The notes: a model not told the origin generated them from the sequence alone. Shown: positions 16,976-26,054, numbered from the stretch's first letter. The stretch: 64,000 nucleotides of DNA from Streptomyces sp. 2114.4 (GCF_900187385.1 NZ_FYEY01000001.1:372001-436000); one strand, 5' to 3'. A program made the numbers and translations.

Positions 16976-18406
16976 TCAGTGGGCCCTGGTGACCGCGGGC
17001 GGGGACCAGGTGCCGTCGAGGACACCGGCCTTGGGCCGGTACATGCGCAGGATCATGGAGAACCGGCCGCTCGGTGCGGGCAGCCAGTTGGACTGTTTGC
17101 CTGCCGGTGCGTCGTGCTGGATGTAGATGTCCGTGGAACCGTCGGGGTTGCGGGTCGGCTTGACGGCGTGGCCGACCTCGTAGCGGTGGATCGGGTTGCG
17201 GACCAGGAAGCCGTCCGGGTCGTACATGGTGAGGGACCAGAAGGCCTTCACCGGCGGGGTTTGCCCCGGTGCGAAGTGGAGGACGTACCGCTTGGTTCCG
17301 GTCAGCGGCTTGCCCCGACTGTCGGTGCGGACGATCGGGTAGACGGCGTCCTGAGGGCGGTTGGCGCCCAGCCCTTGCCAGGCGGTGGTCGCGCGCAGCA
17401 GGTAATGGGTGCCGTAGTCGCCCAGGTGGAGCGAGACGCGCCAGCCGTTCACATCGTTTCCGGACGTGGCGAGCGCGGCGCGGATCCGCTTCTGGGCGGC
17501 GGGTACGGCCTGGCGCAGGGCTTGTGCCGTGGCAGGGCCCTTGGCGTTGATGTCGAACGGCCGACCGGGGACGATGCCCAGGCGGGCCAGGGTGGCCACC
17601 ATGCGCGCGTCCTTCTTCGCGGGCGGGTTGGTGGCCATGGACGAAGCGAGCTGGGAGAAGAAGGTCTGCGCGTCCATGCCGGCGACGCGGGCGGCCGGCG
17701 AGGTGGCGGGGACCTTCGGGTCGACATGGCCCGGCGGCGGTGTGTGGTGGTGGCCGTGGTCGCGGAGTGGTTCGAGGGTGTAGTGGCGGACCAGGGCCTT
17801 GGCCGCGGGCAGGTCGGAGGGGCCGTTGAACTGGGTCCGGCCGATGATCCACGCGGTCTGGGTGGGCGACTTGATCTGCTTGACTCCGGCGGGCAGCCGG
17901 CCGTGCCAGCCCGGGCCGGTGATGGCGAAGTCGCCCGCCGAGCTGCCGGTGGTGCGGGTTCCCGGGGAGGCGAAGACGTCGGTCCAGGCGTTGAGCATGG
18001 GCATCATGAAGTACCGGCCCTTGGTGTTGGGCACATGGAGCACGATCGGCCCCTTCTTCAGGTCCAGCCACGCCGAGGTGTACAGGGTGTCGACGTTGGG
18101 GGCCACCACGGTGTGGAACTCCGGGCCGGGAGCTCTGTCCGCCTTGGCGAACTGGTTCACCGGTGCCCGCAGGGTCGCCGGGTCGGGCTTGCGGACGTTG
18201 GTGGACGCCTGCTCGGTGGCCCGCGCCAGGACCAATGGGTAGCCGTAGACGTAGGCCTTGACCGCGTCGGCGGTGGTGGCGGCAGCGGGCGCGGGGTGTG
18301 CCGTGCCCGCCTGGGCCGCTGTCACCGGCGGGGCGGACAGGGCGAGCAGGGCCGCCCCCGCACCGGCGGCGGCGCCCCAGCGGCAAAGTCGTCGCGTTGC
18401 GTTCAT
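16976..18406 (-). CDS. Secreted DUF1254/DUF1214 protein
   Basis: 476 aa from ATG 18406. Residues 1-32 are a signal peptide (RRLCRWGAAAGAGAALLALS, then VTAAQA). The mature protein has DUF1254 (about 45-180; AYVYGYPLVLAR, VAPNVDTLYTSAWLDL) and DUF1214 at the C-terminus (FWSLTMYDPDGFLVRN, SNWLPAPSGRFSMILRMYRP). Proteins with this pair are exported and widespread but have no defined reaction. The His-rich insert HGHHHTPPPGH (about 220-230) might bind metal. The gene is monocistronic, with a terminator after it and a divergent PucR regulator 171 bp upstream that could control it. Confidence 0.88.
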   Translation of the reverse strand: MNATRRLCRWGAAAGAGAALLALSAPPVTAAQAGTAHPAPAAATTADAVKAYVYGYPLVLARATEQASTNVRKPDPATLRAPVNQFAKADRAPGPEFHTVVAPNVDTLYTSAWLDLKKGPIVLHVPNTKGRYFMMPMLNAWTDVFASPGTRTTGSSAGDFAITGPGWHGRLPAGVKQIKSPTQTAWIIGRTQFNGPSDLPAAKALVRHYTLEPLRDHGHHHTPPPGHVDPKVPATSPAARVAGMDAQTFFSQLASSMATNPPAKKDARMVATLARLGIVPGRPFDINAKGPATAQALRQAVPAAQKRIRAALATSGNDVNGWRVSLHLGDYGTHYLLRATTAWQGLGANRPQDAVYPIVRTDSRGKPLTGTKRYVLHFAPGQTPPVKAFWSLTMYDPDGFLVRNPIHRYEVGHAVKPTRNPDGSTDIYIQHDAPAGKQSNWLPAPSGRFSMILRMYRPKAGVLDGTWSPPAVTRAH

Positions 18407-18570
18407 GAAGGGTTGTTCCTCACAGGGCTGTTGTCGGGGTTGACGGCCGGATGCGGTGGGCCGGGCGGCCGGCACCGTGCGGCACGAAGGTCAGGTCGTC
18501 ATCGCCTCACTGTCGTCCCGCCGACGGGCCGCGACAATCGGTCCGGAGGACACGTCAGACGGCCTATCGT

Positions 18571-18584
18571 TGTGACGTGTCACA
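18571..18584. promoter_or_regulatory. TGTGAC/GTCACA palindrome over the PucR start codon
   Basis: TGTGACGTGTCACA has perfect 6-bp arms around GT, and the GTG start codon at 18577 is inside it. The position suits autorepression by the PucR-type protein. It resembles a CRP half-site pair but with N4 rather than the usual N6 between TGTGA and TCACA. Confidence 0.4.
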
Positions 18585-19785
18585 ATGCAGCGCGTCGCCG
18601 GCCGAGGCCCCGGAACCGGGCGAGGACATCCGCGAGCAGGTGGTCCGGATGGTCACCCGTCTCGAACCCCGAATCAACCAACTGGCCAGACTGGTCGTCG
18701 AGCGCCAGCGGGCCGAGGTACCCGGCTTCGACCGTCTCCCGGACGACATGCAGGATCTGGAGATCGCCTCGGCCGCCCGCCACACGTTCCGCGGTTTCCT
18801 CCGCAGCGTGCAGGGCCTCGCGGACACCGACGCCGAGGTGCTCCGGGAACGCGCCACCCAGCGCGCCGCGGAAGGCGTCCATCTGACCGGGCTGCTCCGG
18901 GCGTATCACGTCGGCGCCGAGGTGGTGGCGGACGCGCTCTGCGCCGCCGCCCGCCCCGGGGAAGAGGCCGCCCTGCTGTGGCTCACCCGCCGGCTGTTCA
19001 CCATGGTCAATTCCCTTGCCGAGCAGGCCGCCGAGGCATACCTGCTGGGACTGGCCGACCAGCAGGCGGCGGGACGGGAACTGGCCGCGGCACTGCTCCG
19101 CGGTGACGCGCCGCAGGAGATGGCCGCCCGGTGCGGACTCCCACTCGAACCCGGCTACCTCGTCCTCAGCGTCCGCGCCCCGGAGCCCCAGGAGCCGGTG
19201 GCCGCGCGACGACTCCTCCACCAGGTCCTGGTCCGGCTCGCGCCCGCCGCGGACGGCCGAGCGCTCAGCCTGCCGAACGAACAGGGCGGCCATATCCTGC
19301 TGCCCCTCGGCACACCCCACGCCGACCTCGTCCGGCACCTGTCCACCGGCCTGTCCCGCCCGGTGATCGCGGGGGCCGCCCTCGCGGCCACGCCGGGGGA
19401 CGTCCCCGCAGCCGCGGAGCAGGCGCACCGGATCGCCGCCATCGCCCGCTCCCCCGGCGTGCACCGGCTCCAGGACGTACTGCTCGATTACCATCTGGCC
19501 GGGTCCGAGGACAGCGCCGCCGAACTGGCCGCGCTTCTCGACCCGTTGGACGGCCATGCCGGTCTGGTCGAGGCCGTCGCCGCCTTCCTCGACTGCGACC
19601 TCGACCGACGCCGCACGGCCCGGGCGCTCAGGGTCCACCCCAACACCGTCGACAACCGCCTCGCCCGAGCCGCCCAACTCACCGGCCTGGACCCGCACAC
19701 CACACACGGCGTACAGCTCTTCGGTGCGGCCCTCACTCTGCGCCGGCTCGCTGCGGGCGCTACAACCGGCTTACTGGGCGGCTGA
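18577..19785 (+). CDS. PucR/CdaR-type helix-turn-helix regulator
   Basis: 402 aa from GTG 18577. The N-terminal region (about 1-170) is helical, with a sensory-type fold of the kind seen in PucR-like proteins (RATQRAAEGVHLTGLLRAYHVGAE written here only in part as EGVHLTGLLRAY). A degenerate GGDEF-like middle follows. The C-terminal HTH_30 (about 335-390) has DRRRTARALRVHPNTVDNRL. Such proteins are usually activators of catabolic or developmental genes. Leu399 near the C-terminus is a TTA codon (19771-19773), adding possible bldA control, although truncation there would remove only the last few residues. It is divergent from the DUF1254 gene. Confidence 0.88.
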   Translation: MSQCSASPAEAPEPGEDIREQVVRMVTRLEPRINQLARLVVERQRAEVPGFDRLPDDMQDLEIASAARHTFRGFLRSVQGLADTDAEVLRERATQRAAEGVHLTGLLRAYHVGAEVVADALCAAARPGEEAALLWLTRRLFTMVNSLAEQAAEAYLLGLADQQAAGRELAAALLRGDAPQEMAARCGLPLEPGYLVLSVRAPEPQEPVAARRLLHQVLVRLAPAADGRALSLPNEQGGHILLPLGTPHADLVRHLSTGLSRPVIAGAALAATPGDVPAAAEQAHRIAAIARSPGVHRLQDVLLDYHLAGSEDSAAELAALLDPLDGHAGLVEAVAAFLDCDLDRRRTARALRVHPNTVDNRLARAAQLTGLDPHTTHGVQLFGAALTLRRLAAGATTGLLGG

Positions 19786-19875
19786 ATGAAGTGCGCGACG
19801 AGGCCCGGCATGCCGGTCCGCGCAACGGTGCAGGAAACGGCTCACAGGAACCCGAAACGTCTCACAGGAAACGAC

Positions 19876-20769
19876 TCAGACGACCATGACCCGGCGCCCG
19901 CGCGTGTGACCGGCCTGGCTGTCGGTGTGCGCCGCCGCGGCCTCGGCGAGCGGGTAGGCCTTCTCGACCGGGATGTGGAGCTTCCGCCGTGAGATGAGGC
20001 CGACGGCCTCGGTGAGTGCTTCCGGCATGCTCCCCGCCACGCCAGAGAACCGGACACCGAGGTCCGGCGCGGCGAGATCGGCGATGGAGATCACCTTCTG
20101 CGGATCCCCGGTCAGCTCGATGAGTTCGCGGATCACGCCCGAGCCGGCCAGATCGAGCGCCGCGTCGACAGGGCCGAGCTGCCGCACCCGCTCGACCCAG
20201 CCCTCGCCGTATGTCGTGGCGAGGGCACCCAGGCTGCGCAGATAGTCCTGGTTCGCGGCTCCGGCCGTGCCGATCACCGTGATACCGCGCTCGCGGGCGA
20301 TCTGCAGCACCGCCGATCCGACTCCCCCGGACGCACCGCTGGCCAGCAGCGTCTGCCCGGGCCGCACACCGACCTCACGGATGATGCGCAGCGCGGTCTC
20401 CACCACGGAGGGGTACCCGGCCGCCTCTTCGAACGTCAGCCCCTCGGGCATACGGGCCCAGGCCGACAGCACAGCGAACTCGGCATAGGTACTCGCCCCT
20501 TCGCCGAAGACGTGGTCGCCGACCTTGACCCCTTCGACGCCCTCGCCTACCTCATCCACCACCCCGGCGGCGTCCTGCCCGACCCCGGCGGGCAACTCGA
20601 CCGGATGGGCCGCAAGGATCTGGCCTTCGCGGACCCTCCAGTCGACGGGGTTCACGCCCGCCGCCCGCACGGCGATACGTATCCGACCGGGGCCCGCGTG
20701 GGGCTCCTCGGCATCTTCCAGTTGCAGAACGTCCGGACCGCCGAACTCGGCGAAGCTCACTCTCTTCAT
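19876..20769 (-). CDS. NADP-dependent zinc-less quinone oxidoreductase
   Basis: A 297-aa medium-chain dehydrogenase/reductase. The GroES-like N-terminus has AGVNPVDWRVREGQ (about 34-47), and the Rossmann motif ASGASGGVGSAVLQIA lies at about 143-158. The zinc ligands of classical alcohol dehydrogenases are absent, placing it with QOR-type enzymes that reduce quinones or enones with NADPH. It is divergently paired with a TetR regulator, with a perfect palindrome 14 nt before its start, so it is probably repressed by that TetR and induced by an electrophile or drug-like ligand. The ligand is not inferable. Confidence 0.9.
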   Translation of the reverse strand: MKRVSFAEFGGPDVLQLEDAEEPHAGPGRIRIAVRAAGVNPVDWRVREGQILAAHPVELPAGVGQDAAGVVDEVGEGVEGVKVGDHVFGEGASTYAEFAVLSAWARMPEGLTFEEAAGYPSVVETALRIIREVGVRPGQTLLASGASGGVGSAVLQIARERGITVIGTAGAANQDYLRSLGALATTYGEGWVERVRQLGPVDAALDLAGSGVIRELIELTGDPQKVISIADLAAPDLGVRFSGVAGSMPEALTEAVGLISRRKLHIPVEKAYPLAEAAAAHTDSQAGHTRGRRVMVV

Positions 20770-20782
20770 GCCTCGAACGTAG

Positions 20783-20797
20783 CACTAACGGTTAGTG
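20783..20797. promoter_or_regulatory. TetR operator palindrome
   Basis: CACTAAC-G-GTTAGTG has perfect 7-bp arms. It lies between the oxidoreductase start (20769) and the TetR start (20839), and is the expected binding site of the TetR protein for both genes. Confidence 0.75.
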
Positions 20798-20838
20798 TTT
20801 TGAAACAGTTCCGTATTTGTTCCTGATAGCGTCAGGGC

Positions 20839-21426
20839 ATGACCGTGCAGCCCGGACGCCGCGAGCGCAAGAAGACCGCGACCCGCCAGAAGATCGCCGA
20901 CACCGCTTTGCGGCTGTTCCTGGAACGCGGCTACGACGCGGTGGGCATCCGTGACGTGGCCGCCGAGGCCGACGTGGCCGTCACCACCGTCTTCTCCCAC
21001 TTCGCCTCGAAAGAGGCCCTGGTCTTCGAGCAGGACGCAGACTTCGCGCAGCGCCTCGCACAGGCGGTCACCGGCCGGGCGCCGCACGAACCGCTCATCC
21101 CTGCGCTGCGCCATGAGATCCATGCCCTGGTGCTCCATTGCACGGCGGACAGCGCCGCCCCGATCTGGCGCATGATCGACGCCTCACCTGCCCTGCGGGA
21201 GTACGAGGAGTCGATGAGGCTGCGTCATGCGGAGTCGCTGGCGACGGCCCTCGCCGCCGATCCCGGCCTGTCACGGACCACAACGGCCTGCCGGACGATC
21301 GCGAGGTTCGTGATCGACGCCTATTCGCTGGCCCGTGAGGCGGCTGACCCGGAGGCCGCGGTGGACGAGATCTTCCAGATGATCGAGGCGGCGTGGCAGG
21401 CCACCGGCCCTTCTGAACGGGCGTGA
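20839..21426 (+). CDS. TetR family transcriptional repressor
   Basis: 195 aa. The N-terminal TetR_N domain (residues about 10-60) has TRQKIADTALRLFLERGYDA, then the HTH IRDVAAEADVAVTTVFSHF. The C-terminal ligand-binding half is helical and family-specific, with no assignable ligand. The gene is divergent from the quinone oxidoreductase and shares its 15-bp palindrome, so it most likely represses both itself and the reductase. Confidence 0.92.
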   Translation: MTVQPGRRERKKTATRQKIADTALRLFLERGYDAVGIRDVAAEADVAVTTVFSHFASKEALVFEQDADFAQRLAQAVTGRAPHEPLIPALRHEIHALVLHCTADSAAPIWRMIDASPALREYEESMRLRHAESLATALAADPGLSRTTTACRTIARFVIDAYSLAREAADPEAAVDEIFQMIEAAWQATGPSERA

Positions 21427-21608
21427 GGAACTGTTCCTCCGGCCTGTTCCCCCCGGCAGGGCAGGGGGCCGGCCCGGTGGTGACGCGTCGCCGCGTCAGC
21501 AGGTCCGTCCGGCGCGGCGCATGCCCGAGGGGACGGTTCGCGGAGCGGCGGCGGGGGCGTGCCGGCAGTCCCCGTCCACACGCTCCGCACGCGCTCGCAG
21601 ACCTCAGG

Positions 21609-22523
21609 TCAGGCTGGGGCCACCTGGCGGGCACGACTGCCGGCCAGGAGTGCCGCTCGGTGGACCGTACCGGCTGAGGCGGCCAGCAGCGGCATCCGGA
21701 CGGCCGGGCTGGGAATGCGTTCCTGGGCGTGCAGTACTCCCTTGATCACTGTGGGGTTCGGTTCGGCGAAGAGGGCAGCGGACAGCCGGGCCAGCTCGGC
21801 GCCGAGTCTGCGGGCGGGTGCGGCGGAGCCGCGATGCCACAACGAGATCAGTTCGGCGTAGTCGGCGGTGCGCAGGTTGGCCGATGCGACGATTCCGCCG
21901 TGGGCGCCCGCAGCGACGAGCGGTGAGAGGACGACGTCGTCGCCGCCGAGCACGGCGAAGCCGGGCTGAGGGGCGCCGAGCACCTGCACCGTGGTCGCGT
22001 CGATCACGCCGGTCGCGTGCTTGATCCCGACGATCCCCGGCAGTCGGCTGAGCGCCGCGATCGTGCCGGCGCTGAGAGTCTGTCCCGTGCGGTAGGGGAT
22101 GTCGTACACGATCAGCGGCATGCCGCCGTGTTCGGCCAGCGCGGTGAAATGCGCCAGTGTCGCGGCTTCGCCGGGCCGGATGTACGGCGGGGCGGGAACC
22201 AGCGCCGCAGCTACGTCGCCGGTGGCCGCCAGCTCGCGCAGCGACGTAATGGCGGCGGCGGTGTCATTGGTGCCGACTCCGACGATCAGCGGGGCGCCGT
22301 GTGCTCGGCAGGCGGCCGAGCAGATGCGCACCACGGTCTGCTTCTCCTCCGCGGTCAATGTGGCCGATTCCGCGGTGGTGCCGAGGGCGACGAGCCCGGA
22401 GGCGCCGGCCGACAGCGCCTCGTCGGCGAGTCGGGCCAGCGTATCGGGGGCCAGGCGCAGGTCGGTGGTGAACGGGGTCACCAAGGGGACGTAGAGGCCG
22501 TTGAAGGCCGGCTCGGGGTTCAT
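21609..22523 (-). CDS. DHDPS/NAL family aldolase (DapA-like)
   Basis: 304 aa from ATG 22523; a GTG at 22541 would add six residues. It is a class I aldolase TIM barrel: GTTAES (48-53) is the carboxylate-binding turn, YDIPYRTG has the catalytic Tyr, and GIKHATG the Schiff-base Lys. The family includes dihydrodipicolinate synthase, N-acetylneuraminate lyase and sugar-acid dehydratases. As this copy is not with lysine genes and pairs with a LysR regulator, a catabolic or specialised pyruvate aldolase is more likely than lysine biosynthesis. It is divergent from the LysR gene, 72 bp apart. Confidence 0.88.
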   Translation of the reverse strand: MNPEPAFNGLYVPLVTPFTTDLRLAPDTLARLADEALSAGASGLVALGTTAESATLTAEEKQTVVRICSAACRAHGAPLIVGVGTNDTAAAITSLRELAATGDVAAALVPAPPYIRPGEAATLAHFTALAEHGGMPLIVYDIPYRTGQTLSAGTIAALSRLPGIVGIKHATGVIDATTVQVLGAPQPGFAVLGGDDVVLSPLVAAGAHGGIVASANLRTADYAELISLWHRGSAAPARRLGAELARLSAALFAEPNPTVIKGVLHAQERIPSPAVRMPLLAASAGTVHRAALLAGSRARQVAPA

Positions 22524-22582
22524 GGTCCAAGCCTGGCTCACACCGACCCGGTAGATCCATTTCTGATTTCTACCTCTATGCC

Positions 22583-22595
22583 TAAGCTGAGCTTA
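22583..22595. promoter_or_regulatory. Palindrome at the LysR start, between dapA-like and lysR
   Basis: TAAGCT-G-AGCTTA ends on the A of the LysR ATG (22595). A perfect inverted repeat between divergent genes is a plausible LysR autoregulatory site, though its overlap with the start codon is unusual. Confidence 0.5.
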
Positions 22596-23566
22596 TGCTC
22601 GATGTTCGTCGTCTCCACCTGCTTCGCGAACTGGACCGCCGGGGCACGATCGCCGCCGTGGCCGAGGCGCTGACTTTCACCGCATCCGCCGTCTCCCAGC
22701 AGCTGGGTGTGCTGGAGCGCGAGGCAGGCGTGCCTTTGCTGGAACGCAGCGGCAGGCGTGTGGTCCTCACGCCCGCCGGCCGGTCTCTCGTCGCACACGC
22801 CGACGCCGTGCTGCAACGCCTTGAGCTGGCCGTCGCCGAGCTGGCCGGCGCCCGGGACGGCATCGGCGGGCCGCTACGTATCGGAACCTTCCCCTCCGGC
22901 GGCCACACCATCGTGCCCGCCACGCTGGCCGAGCTGGCTCAGCGGCATCCCGCACTGGAACCGATGGTGCAAGAAATCGACTCCGCCCGTGTGTCCGACG
23001 GCCTGCGAGCCGGCGAACTCGACGTCGCCCTCGTCCACGACTACGACTTCGTACCCGCCTCACCGGACACCACCGTGGACGAGGTGCCCCTGCTGGAAGA
23101 GCCGATGTACCTCGTCACCAACACCGCGCCCGAGAAATCCAGCCGCAGCGACACCCTGGCCACGTTGCTCGGACCCTACGCCGAGGCCCCGTGGATCACC
23201 GCACGGGACGGCACGACCGGTCACGCGATGGCCGTACGGGCCTGCCAGGCAGCCGGGTTCCAGCCGAGGATCCGCCACCAGGTCAACGATTTCCGCACCG
23301 TGCTGGCCCTGGCCGCCACCGGACAAGGAGCCGGTTTTGTACCGGAGATGGCCACTGCGCAAAGCCCCGAAGGCGTGGTGTTGACCAAGTTGCCGTTGTT
23401 CCGCCGGTCGAAGGTCGCCTTCCGCGCCGGCGGCGGTACGCACCCGGCGATCGCCGCCTTCGTGGCCGCGGCAAGTGCGGCAGTGCGCTGCATGACCGGC
23501 TCGCGGCTCGATGAGCAGGCCGCGACGCGCCGTACGGGCTTGCGCCGTGCGGACTCCGCACCGTGA
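22595..23566 (+). CDS. LysR family transcriptional regulator
   Basis: 323 aa. The N-terminal winged HTH has LDRRGTIAAVAEALTFTASA and VSQQLGVLEREAGVPLLERS (residues about 12-50). The C-terminal substrate-binding domain (about 90-295) has the periplasmic-binding-like fold, with LRIGTFPSGGHTIVP opening it. It is divergent from the aldolase gene and separated by 71 bp that include a perfect palindrome, so it probably regulates that gene. The effector is unknown. The last 25 residues are Arg-rich and outside the domain. Confidence 0.92.
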   Translation: MLDVRRLHLLRELDRRGTIAAVAEALTFTASAVSQQLGVLEREAGVPLLERSGRRVVLTPAGRSLVAHADAVLQRLELAVAELAGARDGIGGPLRIGTFPSGGHTIVPATLAELAQRHPALEPMVQEIDSARVSDGLRAGELDVALVHDYDFVPASPDTTVDEVPLLEEPMYLVTNTAPEKSSRSDTLATLLGPYAEAPWITARDGTTGHAMAVRACQAAGFQPRIRHQVNDFRTVLALAATGQGAGFVPEMATAQSPEGVVLTKLPLFRRSKVAFRAGGGTHPAIAAFVAAASAAVRCMTGSRLDEQAATRRTGLRRADSAP

Positions 23567-23728
23567 CCGCGCCCCGTCTCGTTGCCCCTGCTCCGCGCCG
23601 GAGCCCGCCCACGTCGGCGACGAGCTCGCCGACGAGAGGCGTGCGGAACTCGCCGCGGCACCCGTCCAGCACGCCAGGTACCCACGCGAATGCCTCGGGT
23701 GGGGCGTTTGCGCGCTGATTGCCGGCGC

Positions 23729-24580
23729 TCAGTCTCGGTACGCGACTGTCGCGGCCTCGATGAAGGACCGGATCAACGGGTTGGTGTCGCCTTTGTTCCA
23801 CACCGCCACCACTCGGCTCGGCGCCATGTCGGTCAGCGGCACCGCGACCAGCTCCGCGTGCAGGTCGTGTCCGAGCGGGGCCAGGCCGACCGTGCCGTTC
23901 CACAGCACGGCCTGCAGGCATTCCTGGACGGCGCGCACCACCGGGCCCTCGCGCGAGCTGCCGCCGTTCCAGTACGACTGCCAGACGGGGTCGGTCCCCT
24001 GTGGGAACTGGAACCAGCGCCGGTCCTTCAGGTCCGCCAGCTGTAGTCGGTCGTGATGAGCCAGCGGATCGTCGGCGCGCAGGACCACGCCGACCGGATC
24101 CGCCCGCAGCTCACGCACGGTCAGGGCAGTCTCGTCGAACGGCGCCCGGGTCAGGGCGACATCGACCAGCCCGGTGCGCAGTCCGCAGGTCGGGTCGGTC
24201 AGGTCGGTGTCGCGGATGCGGATGTCGATGCCGGGGTGGCGTCGGCGGTATGCGGCCGCCAGCCTGGCCGCTGCCGGGTCGGTGCCGTCGCCCAGGATGC
24301 CCACGGTGATGGTTGAGGCGCCGGCCGCCGCGCTCACGCGTACGCGGACGCGGTCGGCGTGGTCGAGCAGCGCCCGCGCCTCGTCGAGCAACACCGCACC
24401 GACGGGGGTGAGCGTGACGCCGGCGGCCGAGCGGACGAACAGCAGGGCCCCGACGTCGGCCTCCAACTGCTTGATCGCCCGACTCAATGGCGGCTGACTC
24501 ATGTGCAGTCGGGTTGCGGCGCGGCCGAAGTGGAGTTCCTCGGCGACGGCCACGAAGTAGCGCAAGGTACGTAGCTCCAC
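23729..24580 (-). CDS. LysR family transcriptional regulator
   Basis: 283 aa from GTG 24580; the frame remains open far upstream, but only this start gives the canonical N-terminus ELRTLRYFVAVAEELHFGRA. The HTH continues with LHMSQPPLSRAIKQLEADVG. The effector-binding domain spans about 88-280. It is divergent from the cupin gene, with a perfect 7-bp inverted repeat between them that fits the LysR T-N11-A box. The cupin gene is therefore its likely target. Confidence 0.9.
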   Translation of the reverse strand: MELRTLRYFVAVAEELHFGRAATRLHMSQPPLSRAIKQLEADVGALLFVRSAAGVTLTPVGAVLLDEARALLDHADRVRVRVSAAAGASTITVGILGDGTDPAAARLAAAYRRRHPGIDIRIRDTDLTDPTCGLRTGLVDVALTRAPFDETALTVRELRADPVGVVLRADDPLAHHDRLQLADLKDRRWFQFPQGTDPVWQSYWNGGSSREGPVVRAVQECLQAVLWNGTVGLAPLGHDLHAELVAVPLTDMAPSRVVAVWNKGDTNPLIRSFIEAATVAYRD

Positions 24581-24587
24581 GCTGCAA

Positions 24588-24606
24588 CGATACCCACGAG
24601 GTATCG
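24588..24606. promoter_or_regulatory. LysR-type operator between lysR and cupin genes
   Basis: CGATACC-CACGA-GGTATCG has perfect 7-bp arms and contains ATACC-N5-GGTAT, an excellent LysR-box form. It starts 8 nt from the LysR GTG and 56 nt from the cupin ATG. Confidence 0.75.
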
Positions 24607-24661
24607 GCGCCGCGGAATGGGTCTTGGACAATCGCGGGGCCTTGGCCGTGCACTTGTGGGC

Positions 24662-25156
24662 ATGACCGAAGAAGCAAAGACCAGTGAGCCGCAGGCCGGA
24701 CCCGCCGTATCGGTGGTCGGTCCCGGCGACGGCGAGACCATCGTCCTGGGTCCCACACGCATGCGCATCCTTGAGGACGGCAGCGGCACCGGACACCGCC
24801 TCGCGATAGCCGAGTCCGTCCTCGCCCCGCACACCCAGGGGCCACCGCAGCACCGCCATGCCGAACACGACGAGGGCTTCTACATCCTGTCCGGCACCGT
24901 GCGGTTCACCGTCGGGGACGAGGACCATGACGCTTCCGTGGGCACGTTCGTGTTGGTTCCGCCCGGCACCCCGCACACCTTCGCCAACCCGACCGACCAA
25001 CCCGCCGTCATGCTCAGCACATTCACCCCCGATCTGTACGTGCAGTACTTCCGAGACCTCCAGGATGTGCTCGCCACCGACCGATCGCTGACGCCAAAGG
25101 CCGGCATCGACGCGATGAGCCGCTACGCGACCACGCCCGCCGCCGACTTCACCTGA
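24662..25156 (+). CDS. Cupin domain protein
   Basis: 164 aa from ATG 24662. The cupin barrel (residues about 40-125) has the metal-ligand motif HRHAEHDEGFYILSGTVRF (about 66-84), with two His and Glu, and motif 2 PPGTPHTFANP with the last His. It could be a small dioxygenase, isomerase or sensor; nothing distinguishes these. It is divergent from a LysR gene and is that regulator's most likely target. Confidence 0.85.
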   Translation: MTEEAKTSEPQAGPAVSVVGPGDGETIVLGPTRMRILEDGSGTGHRLAIAESVLAPHTQGPPQHRHAEHDEGFYILSGTVRFTVGDEDHDASVGTFVLVPPGTPHTFANPTDQPAVMLSTFTPDLYVQYFRDLQDVLATDRSLTPKAGIDAMSRYATTPAADFT

Positions 25157-25292
25157 CGCACGGCAGCACCACCCTTTGAGCCGCAGCCGCCGCTGGACTT
25201 GATGCCGCGCTGGAGGAATCAGCACGCGATGCCCAGCGCGCTCGCGATGGGGTCCCACTGACCCGCTTCTCGAACAGGGGCCGGCCGTCCCC

Positions 25293-26054
25293 TTACCTCT
25301 GCGTGGACGGCCCCAACAACGCGTCGTCACTTCTCGCGCCCGCGCGATCGCTTCGAAGAGTCGTCATCTTGCCCGCGGTGTCCGGGCGGCGGGCACGAAG
25401 TATGGCGAGGGCCATGACGAGGGTCCACGCGTCCAGCGCGCAGGCGGCGATCCGTTCCAGGCTGCCCATCCCGATTCCGGGGTCGTGCTGACCGAAGAAC
25501 ATCCATGCCGCGAACACCGCGACGACAGCTATGGAGAGGGTTACGCTCCGCAGTTCGCCGAAGAGAGAGCCGCGGGGGGAAAATCCGGTGAGGAGGAGCC
25601 CAAGATTCCCCAGTCCCATGATGAGGAGTGCACCGACTACATGAAGATTCTCGTCGACGTCTGCAGGAACAACGCCGACCAGAACCCACCCACCGGCACT
25701 GATCACGAGCAGAATTCGGGAACTTACCGATATCCCACCACGACCCCAGCAGGATCCGGCCAGCAGTATGCCGACGAACAGCAGTACTCCGTGCACGGCG
25801 AACCCGGCGTTCATGACGTCGTGCAGCGGCGAACACACATACCGAGGGCGGGAGTCGTCCCAGATTCGGCAGCTGATATTGCCGAGATCGCTGATGTTGT
25901 TCTCCGCCCAGCTGTAGGGAGTCCGCCAGCCGGCCTCCACGACCAGTTGAACGACGAGGAACTGCACGACGGCAACGATCCATGCGGCCGCACCGATCCT
26001 TGTTGTCACGGAGGTACGGTATGCAGAGTGCGACGCGGATCTTGTTTTCATCAT
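25293..26054 (-). CDS. DUF998 family membrane protein
   Basis: 253 aa with about six hydrophobic helices: about 22-42, 83-103, 112-130, 138-160, 172-190 and 202-218. The DUF998 signature is the loop with SWAENNISDLGN (about 48-59) after helix 1, plus paired Cys in the following loop (CRIWDDSRPRYVC). DUF998 proteins are integral membrane proteins of unknown function. No operon partner is present. The upstream region is degraded DNA. Confidence 0.85.
   Translation of the reverse strand: MMKTRSASHSAYRTSVTTRIGAAAWIVAVVQFLVVQLVVEAGWRTPYSWAENNISDLGNISCRIWDDSRPRYVCSPLHDVMNAGFAVHGVLLFVGILLAGSCWGRGGISVSSRILLVISAGGWVLVGVVPADVDENLHVVGALLIMGLGNLGLLLTGFSPRGSLFGELRSVTLSIAVVAVFAAWMFFGQHDPGIGMGSLERIAACALDAWTLVMALAILRARRPDTAGKMTTLRSDRAGARSDDALLGPSTQR

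Noticed and set aside
15579..18386. A 935-codon minus-strand open frame
   Set aside because: Only its last 386 codons are protein-like (DUF2993). The upstream part is the out-of-frame shadow of the DUF1254 gene.
21425..21439. GAGGAAC-T-GTTCCTC palindrome at the TetR stop
   Set aside because: A one-base loop cannot form a terminator hairpin, and it sits downstream of, not before, a gene; likely chance.
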